Origin: Sphingorhabdus sp. EL138
GTDB lineage: Bacteria; Pseudomonadota; Alphaproteobacteria; Sphingomonadales; Sphingomonadaceae
NCBI RefSeq assembly: GCF_945862485.1
Contig: NZ_CAMAYF010000023.1
Coordinates: 1 to 38,340 of the forward strand
Length of the DNA: 38,340 nt
Reading direction: 5' to 3'
Below the pieces are notes generated by a model, which did not search any database, was not told the DNA's origin, and saw only the letters and a program-made list of their open reading frames with translations. Both the position numbers and the translations under genes were made by a program. This document shows, piece by piece, positions 19,692-26,972 of the stretch. Positions within the stretch are counted from its first letter, which is position 1, and each line of letters starts with the position of its first letter.

Positions 19692-20351
19692 ATGAAAAAA
19701 AGCCAAATGATAACGATAGGACTTGTTGTGGCGATGCTGCCGCTGTCGGCCTGTGTGACGGATCCGGAAACGGGGAATCGCACAATTTCTAAAGCCGCCA
19801 TTGGCGGCATTGGCGGGGCATTGGGCGGCTATCTGCTGGGTGACTTGGTGGGCGGCCGTCGGGATCGTACCGAAAAGATCTTGGGCGCCGGTATTGGCGC
19901 AGTGGCGGGTGCCGGCGTTGGCTATTATATGGACGAGCAAGAACGAAAGCTGCGTCAGCAGACCGCGGGCACGGGCATCAATGTCATTCGGGATGGCGAC
20001 AATCTTGTCCTTGATATGCCATCGGAAATTACCTTTGGTATCGATAGCGCAAATATTGACGCGGGCTTTCGCGACACGCTTAATCAGGTTGCGTCGACAC
20101 TGACTCAATATGAGAAAACCTATGTCGACGTTTTAGGCCACACCGATTCTAGCGGCTCTGATGCCTATAATCAGGCATTGTCAGAGCGCCGCGCATCTGC
20201 GGTTGCCGATTATTTGTCTTCACGCGGTGTGCAATCTGCGCGCTTGGCAACCCGTGGCTATGGCGAAAGCCAGCCAAAGGCGAGCAATTTGGATGCTGCA
20301 GGGCGTTCAGCTAACCGTCGAGTTGAAATTCGCCTAGTACCGATAACCTAA
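19692..20351 (+). CDS. OmpA-family outer-membrane lipoprotein with glycine-zipper domain
   Basis: A 219-residue envelope protein. It begins with a lipoprotein signal peptide ending in LSAC (lipidated Cys21), so it should be anchored in the outer membrane. A glycine-rich zipper segment (about residues 38-77, with repeated GxxxG-like spacing such as IGGIGGALGGYLLGDLVGG and GAGIGAVAGAGVGYYMD) is followed by an OmpA-like peptidoglycan-binding domain (about 105-219). That domain includes ITFGIDSANID, VLGHTDSSGSDAYNQALSERRA and the terminal GRSANRRVEIRL with the conserved Asp/Arg that contact diaminopimelate. It probably tethers the outer membrane to peptidoglycan. The gene is monocistronic by layout and convergent with the hydroxylase gene. 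Confidence 0.93.
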   Translation: MKKSQMITIGLVVAMLPLSACVTDPETGNRTISKAAIGGIGGALGGYLLGDLVGGRRDRTEKILGAGIGAVAGAGVGYYMDEQERKLRQQTAGTGINVIRDGDNLVLDMPSEITFGIDSANIDAGFRDTLNQVASTLTQYEKTYVDVLGHTDSSGSDAYNQALSERRASAVADYLSSRGVQSARLATRGYGESQPKASNLDAAGRSANRRVEIRLVPIT

Positions 20352-20364
20352 GTGTAGCCGGGCT

Positions 20365-21588
20365 TCAGACTGCTACACCCTGTAGCATTTTGGGCAACGC
20401 GCCGCTTTCGCCCCGTGCTTCGGCCATGAAAAAGGCCTTGGCCGGGGCGGTGCGCTGCACCATTGCCATCCCGAAACGCCGGACTGCCGATGCGGTTTTG
20501 CCAGGTATAGAAAACAACCGATTCAGCCCGTCGGTCGATACCGCAATTAGCAACGTGTCTATACTGCGCCAACGACCATAGCGACCAAGCAACTGCGCGT
20601 CGCCAAAGTCCAGGCCAAGACGCATGCCGTCCACGAGTACCTCAGTTAATGCTGCGACATCGCGCAGGCCCAAATTTAGCCCCTGACCCGCAATCGGGTG
20701 AATGCCGTGCGCACTATCCCCGATTAGCACCATGCGCTCCGCCGTAATCGAAGCCGCATGGTGAAAACCCAATTTGTAAGACGACAAAGGCGCGGACAAT
20801 TCGACCTTTCCTAATAATCCGCCCATGCCCTTTTCAAGTTCAGCAGCATAGCCGCGCGGAGATAGCTTTAGGTAACCCGCTGCATCTTTGGATTCAACGG
20901 ACCAGACAAGCGCCGAACGGTGGCGGCCGCGTTCGTCGTCCAACATAGGCAAAACGGCAAAGGGCCCTGTGGAGTAAAAGATTTCATAAGCGATATTGTA
21001 GTGCGGCCGTTCATGATAAATCGCGCCGACAATGGCGTGATGGTCATATTGCCAATGGGCGATGCGGATCCCCGCTTCTTCGCGGGTCTCGCTCTTGCGG
21101 CCTTCGGCAACGATCATCAGGTCTGCGGACAACACTTTCCCACCTTCAAGCGTCACCGTTGCTGCACTGGCATCTCTTGATTTGTCGATGATGTTTGCGG
21201 GCATGTGTAGTTGGATTGCCGCATGTTCTTGTGCAGCTTTGTAAAGCACACCGCGCAAATAACGGCTTTCAAACATCTGGCCTAAAAACCCATCATCTTC
21301 GGCTGGCGCGAAATCGAGTGACCCTGGTTTTAGGCCATCGCTTACCCAGATCTTTTCAATGGGACAGCCTTTGCCCGCCAAAGCATCGCCAAGGCCCATC
21401 ACTTCAAACAATTTATAGCTTGAGCTTGAGATCGCAAAGGTCCTGCCATCAAAGCCCGCCTCTAGCATGTTGGCCTGGTCTGCGCGGTCTATGACATGGC
21501 TTGTAATGCCTTGCGATGCCAGCGCCAGAGCTTGTGTGAGACCAATGATGCCGCCACCAATGATGATTACGTCTGCCTTGTTTTCCAT
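20365..21588 (-). CDS. UbiH/UbiF/COQ6-family FAD monooxygenase (ubiquinone ring hydroxylase)
   Basis: A 407-residue class A flavoprotein hydroxylase that probably hydroxylates the ring of ubiquinone precursors. It has the FAD-binding VIIIGGGIIGLTQALALASQG at residues 7-27, the family signature after the AISSSSYKLFEVMGL stretch, the middle DG-type motif LMIVAEGRKSETRE, and the diagnostic GDSAHGIHPIAGQGLNLGLRD in the C-terminal half. I choose the ATG at 21588 (MENKADVII): AAGGAC lies 8 bases upstream, whereas a longer frame to 21672 adds 28 residues that do not resemble the family. Which ring position it hydroxylates (UbiH, UbiF, UbiI or UbiL role) cannot be settled here. It is divergent from ftsK and convergent with the OmpA gene. 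Confidence 0.92.
   Translation of the reverse strand: MENKADVIIIGGGIIGLTQALALASQGITSHVIDRADQANMLEAGFDGRTFAISSSSYKLFEVMGLGDALAGKGCPIEKIWVSDGLKPGSLDFAPAEDDGFLGQMFESRYLRGVLYKAAQEHAAIQLHMPANIIDKSRDASAATVTLEGGKVLSADLMIVAEGRKSETREEAGIRIAHWQYDHHAIVGAIYHERPHYNIAYEIFYSTGPFAVLPMLDDERGRHRSALVWSVESKDAAGYLKLSPRGYAAELEKGMGGLLGKVELSAPLSSYKLGFHHAASITAERMVLIGDSAHGIHPIAGQGLNLGLRDVAALTEVLVDGMRLGLDFGDAQLLGRYGRWRSIDTLLIAVSTDGLNRLFSIPGKTASAVRRFGMAMVQRTAPAKAFFMAEARGESGALPKMLQGVAV
20372..20391 (+). terminator. Putative terminator of the OmpA lipoprotein gene
   Basis: GCTACA (20372-20377) pairs with TGTAGC (20381-20386) around a CCC loop and is followed by ATTTT. The left arm can alternatively pair with GTGTAGC at 20352-20358. 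It lies inside the 3' end of the convergent gene. Confidence 0.5.
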
Positions 21589-21752
21589 TTTGTCCTTATG
21601 GCGCAACAAAGCGGGGGATTCAAAGAAGGATTTTGACCGTATAAAACCGGCCACGCGACCTTTTGCCTGCAAATACTTGACGAGGAGTCCACTGACGCCG
21701 AAAAGGGACGCATTCGGTCCTTTGCGACTTCATACATATCGGCACTCGTAAC
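21589..21752. promoter_or_regulatory. Divergent intergenic region between the hydroxylase and ftsK
   Basis: The 164-bp gap must promote both ftsK and the hydroxylase. A TATAC-containing stretch around 21637-21643 (read leftward) is a possible -10 for the hydroxylase, and CTTGACG near 21675 a possible -35 for ftsK, but neither has a convincing partner. I see no repeat or small gene. Confidence 0.35.
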
Positions 21753-24077
21753 ATGGCCTTGCGCATTTCAAAATTTAGCCCGAAATCGAACCTAGCTAAT
21801 TGGCGGCAGATGATGCGCGCGTCATTGATCCGCAGCGGTGCATTGCTTGGCGCGGCGGCGTTAGGGCTGTTCGCCATATTTTACGGACTTGCGGTGCTTA
21901 GTTATTCGGCAGGCGACGCTGCGTACAATAGCGCGGCGGCCGATGTGCAGCATAATTGGATGGGGCAAAGCGGTGCCTATGTTGCAGATGCGGCGCTTTT
22001 CCTGTTCGGCGTACCAGCGATTTTCTTGTTGCCGCTGATGCTTGTGTTTGCGCGGCGTTTGTGGCGCGATGTGCCGCAGCCACAATGGAAACGACAATTA
22101 TCATTATGCCTGATTGGCATGCTGCTGATCGGCTTTGGCATGGCCTATTGGCAACAGGGCAGTGATATCGGGCTTCCGGCGGGATGGGGCGGGTTGATTG
22201 CCCTGCTGTTAGGCAATGCGGCTAGTGCGCTCTTGAGCCAAATCCCAGGTATTTTTGGAACATTGCTTCGGGTGTCCCTCATACTGGGTGCTTTGGCGGG
22301 CGGGGTAGCATTGGTCATTAGGTCGCTTCAGCTAGAACGGCCATTGTTGCGTATTCCGACACTGACGATGCCTAAATTTGGAGGCGCAAACGCTGGCATC
22401 CAAGCCTTAGCTGGCGATGATCTGCTTGCGCCACAAATTGTTGAACCCAAGCCGCCACGCAAGGCCGTCGAACCAGATCAACGCAAGCCGCCAGTGATTG
22501 AGGACCGCACGCTCGCGCCGAAAAAAGCTGCGTTTTCAACTGGCGCTCGGCAAGGTGATTTCTTTGGCAGCTTTACTTTGCCATCGCTTGAATTGCTCGA
22601 TCCGCCATCCTCGATTTCAGTGCCTAAACTCGACAAGGCGGCCCTGGAGGCTAATGCACGACTGCTCGAGTCGGTTCTCGATGACTTCCATGTGAAGGGA
22701 CAGATTGTTGCAGTTCGCCCTGGTCCTGTCGTTACGATGTACGAACTTGAGCCAGCGGCGGGTATTAAATCAAGTCGCGTCATTCAGTTGGCCGAAGACA
22801 TTGCACGCAACATGTCCGCGCTGTCCGCGCGCGTATCGACCATACCTGGGCGAACTGTGATGGGTATCGAGCTTCCCAATGCGCACCGGGAGGCCGTTGT
22901 GTTTCAGGAAATGGTGGGATCGGACGCTTTTGCCGAGCAAAAGGGCGCTTTGCCGATAATCTTAGGCAAGAATATCTCCGGCGATCCCGTTATTGCTGAC
23001 CTCGCGCCAATGCCACATCTTTTGGTCGCAGGGACAACCGGGTCTGGTAAATCGGTTGGCCTGAACTGTATGATCTTGTCGCTGCTCTATCGCCTGACAC
23101 CGGACCAATGCCGGATGATCATGATCGATCCTAAAATGCTCGAACTGAGCAGCTATGATGACATTCCGCATCTGCTGTCGCCCGTGGTGACCGAGCCTGC
23201 AAAGGCCATCCGTGCACTAAAATGGGCTGTTGAGCAGATGGAGGAGCGTTACCGGATGATGTCCTCGCTTGGCGTGCGAAACCTCGCCAACTTCAACGAA
23301 AAGGTGCGCGGCGCAAAAGCAAAGGGTGCTCCATTGGGTCGCAAGGTGCAAATCGGATATGATCCGATGACGGGCCAACCACAATATGAGGAAGAGAGCC
23401 TCGCGTACGAACCCATGCCGCAGATTGTGATCATCGTTGATGAGTTGGCCGACCTGATGATGACCGCAGGAAAGGAAGTCGAATTTCTTATCCAGCGTCT
23501 GGCGCAAAAGGCGCGAGCAGCTGGAATTCACCTGATCATGGCAACGCAGCGCCCCTCGGTCGATGTTATCACGGGCGTCATCAAGGCCAACCTGCCCACC
23601 CGCATTTCCTTCCATGTGACGTCAAAAATCGACAGTCGGACCATTCTGGGGGAACAAGGCGCAGAACAGCTGCTGGGCAAGGGCGACATGCTCTATATGG
23701 CAGGTGGTCGTGGATTGACGCGTATTCACGGACCTTTTGTTTCTGACGATGAAGTGCGCCGCGTTGCCGACCATTGGCGTGGCCAAGGGCAGCCGGAATA
23801 TATCCAAGCGGTGACTGAAGAACCCGAAGACGGCGGTTTTGATTTTGGCGGCATGGGCGGCGACGACAGCGAAGAAGATTCGCAGTATCGCAAAGCGTGC
23901 CAGATCGTTTTCGAAAGCCAGAAGGCCTCGACAAGTTGGATTCAACGGCAATTGCGCATCGGTTATAACAGCGCGGCACGGTTGATTGACCGGATGGAGG
24001 AAGACGGCTTCATCAGCGCGCCAAACCATATTGGCCGCCGGGAAGTGCTGCGCGACCGCAACGGCGAGCCGGTTTAG
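21753..24077 (+). CDS. ftsK: DNA translocase FtsK/SpoIIIE
   Basis: A 774-residue septal DNA pump that moves chromosome ends across the division site. The N-terminal part has four to five hydrophobic segments between about residues 25 and 190 (for example GALLGAAALGLFAIFYGLAV and VALFLFGVP-like residues near 90). A charged, proline-containing linker (about 215-290) follows, then the alpha/beta motor domain with Walker A GTTGSGKSVGLN at about 425-436 and Walker B IVIIVDELADLMM at about 558-570. The C-terminal gamma winged helix (TSWIQRQLRIGYNSAARLIDRMEEDGFI) recognises polarity sequences on DNA. The linker is short, as in other alphaproteobacteria. A second in-frame start at 21810 is possible because the ribosome site at 21753 is weak. 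Confidence 0.96.
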   Translation: MALRISKFSPKSNLANWRQMMRASLIRSGALLGAAALGLFAIFYGLAVLSYSAGDAAYNSAAADVQHNWMGQSGAYVADAALFLFGVPAIFLLPLMLVFARRLWRDVPQPQWKRQLSLCLIGMLLIGFGMAYWQQGSDIGLPAGWGGLIALLLGNAASALLSQIPGIFGTLLRVSLILGALAGGVALVIRSLQLERPLLRIPTLTMPKFGGANAGIQALAGDDLLAPQIVEPKPPRKAVEPDQRKPPVIEDRTLAPKKAAFSTGARQGDFFGSFTLPSLELLDPPSSISVPKLDKAALEANARLLESVLDDFHVKGQIVAVRPGPVVTMYELEPAAGIKSSRVIQLAEDIARNMSALSARVSTIPGRTVMGIELPNAHREAVVFQEMVGSDAFAEQKGALPIILGKNISGDPVIADLAPMPHLLVAGTTGSGKSVGLNCMILSLLYRLTPDQCRMIMIDPKMLELSSYDDIPHLLSPVVTEPAKAIRALKWAVEQMEERYRMMSSLGVRNLANFNEKVRGAKAKGAPLGRKVQIGYDPMTGQPQYEEESLAYEPMPQIVIIVDELADLMMTAGKEVEFLIQRLAQKARAAGIHLIMATQRPSVDVITGVIKANLPTRISFHVTSKIDSRTILGEQGAEQLLGKGDMLYMAGGRGLTRIHGPFVSDDEVRRVADHWRGQGQPEYIQAVTEEPEDGGFDFGGMGGDDSEEDSQYRKACQIVFESQKASTSWIQRQLRIGYNSAARLIDRMEEDGFISAPNHIGRREVLRDRNGEPV

Positions 24078-24142
24078 CGGTTAAGACGGGGTTCAAGGCA
24101 GTCTTGATAATGACTGAAGAAATCCATCCCGAGGAAACAAAG

Positions 24143-24766
24143 ATGACTTTTTCAAAATATGCCATGTTGTTTACGCCGATTGCGCTCGTGGCAGCGACGC
24201 CTAGCTATGCGCAGTCTTCGTCCGAGCAGATGGCGCGGGTGGTGCAGCATATGAAAGCCGTGGGCACAATGTCAGCCACTTTCACGCAGACAGACCGGAG
24301 CGGTGGGACGCTGACCGGCAAGTTGCTGTTGAAGCGGCCTGGACAAGTGCGTTTTGAGTATCAGAAGGATGTGCCCCTGTTGATTGTCGCCGATGGTCGT
24401 GCGCTGACGATGGTGGATTATGAGGTGAAGCAAGTGCAGCGTTGGCCGATTCGCAACAGCCCACTGGCCGCCCTCCTTGACCCCGGTCAGGATCTCGCGC
24501 GCTTTGGCAAAATACTTCCAACGTCTAATAAGGAGGTTGTTAGTGTCGAAGTCCGCGATCCAAAGCGACCCGAATATGGTACTATCACGATGATATTCGT
24601 GGACAAGCCCGGCGCGCCCGGTGGATTGACTTTGAATGGCTGGGTCGCGTTGGATTCCAAAAACAACCGCACCACCATTCGACTAAATAACATCACCTAT
24701 AATGGCGCCATCACAAACAACGCTTTCACATGGAAAGATCCGCGACCGGTCAGGCGCAAATCCTAA
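24143..24766 (+). CDS. lolA: Outer-membrane lipoprotein carrier protein LolA
   Basis: A 207-residue periplasmic chaperone that ferries lipoproteins from LolCDE to the outer membrane. The signal peptide (KYAMLFTPIALVAATPSYAQ) is followed by a LolA-like domain: VVQHMKAVGTMSATFTQTDRSGG, LTGKLLLKRPGQVRFEY, LLIVADGRALTMVDYEVKQVQRWPI, PLAALLDP and a C-terminal RLNNITYNGAI with the usual beta strands. I start at the ATG at 24143 because GAGGAA lies 7 bases upstream and the signal peptide then begins correctly; an upstream frame from 24104 adds 13 residues without function. It follows ftsK by 65 bp and precedes a structured RNA, matching the ftsK-lolA-xthA order seen in sphingomonads. Confidence 0.93.
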   Translation: MTFSKYAMLFTPIALVAATPSYAQSSSEQMARVVQHMKAVGTMSATFTQTDRSGGTLTGKLLLKRPGQVRFEYQKDVPLLIVADGRALTMVDYEVKQVQRWPIRNSPLAALLDPGQDLARFGKILPTSNKEVVSVEVRDPKRPEYGTITMIFVDKPGAPGGLTLNGWVALDSKNNRTTIRLNNITYNGAITNNAFTWKDPRPVRRKS

Positions 24767-24797
24767 AATTGAGCGATGAACGGAAGCGCACCACCGA

Positions 24798-24989
24798 CAA
24801 GTTGCGGTTTACGCTAGTGTTGTTCATCTGAACGACAGGAAAGCCTCAGTATAGATGTCCTATCAGCGACGGAACGTCCGTGTGGATTTCCCCCTGTTGC
24901 CCACGAATTAATCATCGCTGATATCCGCGTGACGAACGCAAGCTTGGCCCTCATCCCAAATGCCCCCGGGATGGGGGCTTTGCTTTTTT
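24798..24989 (+). ncRNA. Candidate structured RNA between lolA and xthA
   Basis: The 282-bp gap between lolA and xthA folds far better than a spacer should. CAAGTTGCG (24798-24806) pairs with CGCAA/CTTG (24937-24946, one bulged G); TTACGC (24809-24814) with GCGTGA (24927-24932); an 8-bp hairpin spans 24818-24837; TATCAGCGA (24861-24869) pairs perfectly with TCGCTGATA (24915-24923); and inside that lie ACGGA/TCCGT (24870-24882) and GTGG/CCAC. An 11-bp terminator hairpin with a T-run closes it at 24989. It could be a free small RNA or a leader that controls xthA, whose ATG is 59 bases further on. I do not recognise an Rfam family; it lacks 6S, SRP, RNase P and tmRNA hallmarks. Confidence 0.6.
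24947..24989 (+). terminator. Strong intrinsic terminator of the structured RNA
   Basis: GCCCTCATCCC (24947-24957) pairs over 11 bp (one G-T) with GGGATGGGGGC (24968-24978), followed by TTTGCTTTTTT. A shorter alternative stem, GCCCCC (24962-24967) with GGGGGC (24973-24978), uses the same right arm. This is the strongest terminator in the window. Confidence 0.85.
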
Positions 24990-25048
24990 GACACAAATGT
25001 CTTCACCGGCTTGCCCCTGACGCTTCAGACATCTAGGGCTTTTATCTT

Positions 25049-25855
25049 ATGTCCCAGACCATACGCATCGCATCGTGGAATATAAACTCAGTCCGCGCCC
25101 GCATCGACATTGTCGAACGCTATCTGAAGGAAGAGGCGCCTGACGTTTTGTGCCTTCAGGAAACAAAAGTCATCGACAGCCTGTTTCCCGAAGGATTGTT
25201 TCGGCAATTGGGTTACCGCCATTTTGTCGTTAACGGCATGCCCATGCATCATGGCGTCGCTATCGTCAGCAAACTGCCGTTGATCAACCGTAGGGTGGAG
25301 GATTGGCAAGCCAATGGCGAGGCGCGCCATGTCGGCGCAGAGTTAAACATCGACGCAGCCAAGGGCGTACGGATCGACAATGTCTACATTCCTGCAGGCG
25401 GCGAAGTCCCCGACAGCGAGGTTAATTCCAAATTCGGCCAGAAACTGGCTTTTTTGAAGCGCATGGCCGAATGGTCGCGTAACGTTACGCAACCGACAAT
25501 TCTCACGGGTGACTTCAATGTTGCGCCGCTTGAGCAAGATGTTTGGAGCCACAAACAATTGGTCAATGTCGTCAGCCATACGAAAATTGAAATTGAGCAT
25601 CTGGCGGAAATTCAGGCCGCAGCAGACTGGGTGGATGTTGCGCGGCACTTTGTCGATCCGTCGAAGAAATTATATACATGGTGGAGCTATCGCGCACAGG
25701 ATTGGGAGACGTCCGACCGCGGACGTAGGCTAGATCATATGTGGATCACCCCTGATCTGAAAGATAAGGCAAAGGCGCATACCGTGCACAAGCATGTGCG
25801 CGGCTGGGGCAAGCCATCCGACCACGCGCCGATCGTCACGGAATTCACCTTTTGA
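25049..25855 (+). CDS. xthA: Exodeoxyribonuclease III (AP endonuclease)
   Basis: A 268-residue Mg-dependent 3' exonuclease and apurinic-site endonuclease of base-excision repair. The exonuclease-endonuclease-phosphatase fold is shown by IRIASWNINSVRAR at the start, LCLQETK with the metal-binding Glu, a central YIPAGGE, ILTGDFNVAP with catalytic Asp and Asn, YTWWSYR, RGRRLDHMWI and the final SDHAPIV with the catalytic Asp-His. Length matches E. coli XthA. The gene is downstream of the strong terminator at 24989, so it either has its own promoter in the 59-base gap or depends on read-through. Its stop overlaps the next start by 4 bp (TTGA, 25852-25855). Confidence 0.96.
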   Translation: MSQTIRIASWNINSVRARIDIVERYLKEEAPDVLCLQETKVIDSLFPEGLFRQLGYRHFVVNGMPMHHGVAIVSKLPLINRRVEDWQANGEARHVGAELNIDAAKGVRIDNVYIPAGGEVPDSEVNSKFGQKLAFLKRMAEWSRNVTQPTILTGDFNVAPLEQDVWSHKQLVNVVSHTKIEIEHLAEIQAAADWVDVARHFVDPSKKLYTWWSYRAQDWETSDRGRRLDHMWITPDLKDKAKAHTVHKHVRGWGKPSDHAPIVTEFTF

Positions 25856-26916
25856 ACGGGGCGAGCGCCGCGTTGGGAGACTCACGCCGCGCAGCAATGG
25901 CGATTGATGCCCTGCGTCGTGGTTGGCCAGTCACCGTTGTGGATCTGGATAAAGCGCTGACTGTGCTTGCGGTTGAAACGGCGCAGGATATTTCCGTCAC
26001 AAATGCGATATTGCTCTCGGCAAGTCGTGCGGCGACGCTGAAATTAACCAACCAACGTGCCGCGGCCGATGGCGAACTTCCGGTACTTATTAAGGCGCCC
26101 GCCGATTTGGATTTGCGGCTCGCGTTGGCTTTAGCTGACCCAAGCCTTGACCTTGCTTATCCGATGAAGGGCCCTTTTGCTGCGCTGCCATTGGATGATG
26201 GGCCATCGGCGGCGGCCGCTATCGAACTTGCGCGGTTGGCTGGCTTGCTGCCCGCGTTTCTGGTGTTGGCGAATGCAGGCGAGAACGCCGTTTACGTTAG
26301 TCCGCAAGATGTCGCCGCCTTTGACGACAGTGGCGCCTTGCGCATAGCCGCGCGGGCCAAGCTTCCCGTTGCCGCCAATGCCGATGCTGAAATCGTCGCA
26401 TTCCGGACAGCCGTAGATGCGTCCGATCATGTGGCGTTGCTGATGGGTACGCGCGATTCCTCCCCCCCAGTCGTCCGGTTGCACAGTGAATGCCTGACGG
26501 GCGATGTTCTCGGCAGCCTGAAATGCGATTGCGGACCGCAATTACATGAAGCGTTGCAACAGATTTCGGATGCAAGTTGGGGCATATTGTTATATTTGCG
26601 GCAAGAAGGGCGCGGCATTGGCTTGATCAACAAGATACGCGCCTATGCGCTTCAGGATCAGGGATTTGATACTGTCGATGCCAATACCAGATTGGGTTTT
26701 GCCATTGATGCGCGCGACTTTTCAGTCGCGGCACGGATGCTCGAATTGCTTGGTGTGGAACAGGTGCGCCTGTTGACCAATAATCCTGAAAAGGTGGACG
26801 GCTTGCAAAATGCGGGTATCATGGTCGCGGAGCGGCTACCGCTTAAGATCACCGCCAATCCACACAATGCCCATTATCTTGAAACCAAGAAAAGCCGGAC
26901 CGGGCACGCATTGTAA
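25852..26916 (+). CDS. ribA: GTP cyclohydrolase II with degenerate RibB-like N-terminal domain
   Basis: A 354-residue protein. The C-terminal half (about residues 165-354) is a complete GTP cyclohydrolase II, the first riboflavin-pathway enzyme: RLHSECLTGDVLGSLKCDCGPQ holds the three zinc cysteines (given here as the span at about 206-227), then LRQEGRGIGLINKIRAYALQ and TVDANTRLGF. The N-terminal half resembles the RibB (DHBP synthase) part of RibBA fusions, but the acidic DDEDRENEGD metal-binding motif is replaced by VVDLDKALTVLAVE, so that activity is probably lost. The listed start is a TTG that overlaps the xthA stop by 4 bp; an ATG at 25897 (MAIDALRRGW) is the alternative. Confidence 0.92.
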   Translation: MNGASAALGDSRRAAMAIDALRRGWPVTVVDLDKALTVLAVETAQDISVTNAILLSASRAATLKLTNQRAAADGELPVLIKAPADLDLRLALALADPSLDLAYPMKGPFAALPLDDGPSAAAAIELARLAGLLPAFLVLANAGENAVYVSPQDVAAFDDSGALRIAARAKLPVAANADAEIVAFRTAVDASDHVALLMGTRDSSPPVVRLHSECLTGDVLGSLKCDCGPQLHEALQQISDASWGILLYLRQEGRGIGLINKIRAYALQDQGFDTVDANTRLGFAIDARDFSVAARMLELLGVEQVRLLTNNPEKVDGLQNAGIMVAERLPLKITANPHNAHYLETKKSRTGHAL

Positions 26917-26940
26917 GTTTTTACGGGACGAAACTGTGAA

Positions 26941-26962
26941 CGCGGATCGCCACGCGCTTTTT
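26941..26962 (+). terminator. Weak putative terminator after ribA
   Basis: CGCG (26941-26944) and CGCG (26953-26956) can pair, followed by CTTTTT, in the 56-bp gap between the convergent ribA and PBP genes. The stem is short, so this is only a candidate. Confidence 0.3.
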
Positions 26963-26972
26963 CTGGCGTTAG

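Noticed and set aside
24798-24989. 6S RNA identity for the structured RNA
   Set aside because: There is no large symmetric central bubble: the right side between the inner and outer stems is only 3 bases, and the neighbouring zapA/formyltetrahydrofolate cyclo-ligase context is absent.
24814-24996. A 60-codon minus-strand frame in the lolA-xthA gap
   Set aside because: It coincides with the stem-forming arms of the structured RNA and the terminator, which explain the sequence better; no ribosome site and no family resemblance.
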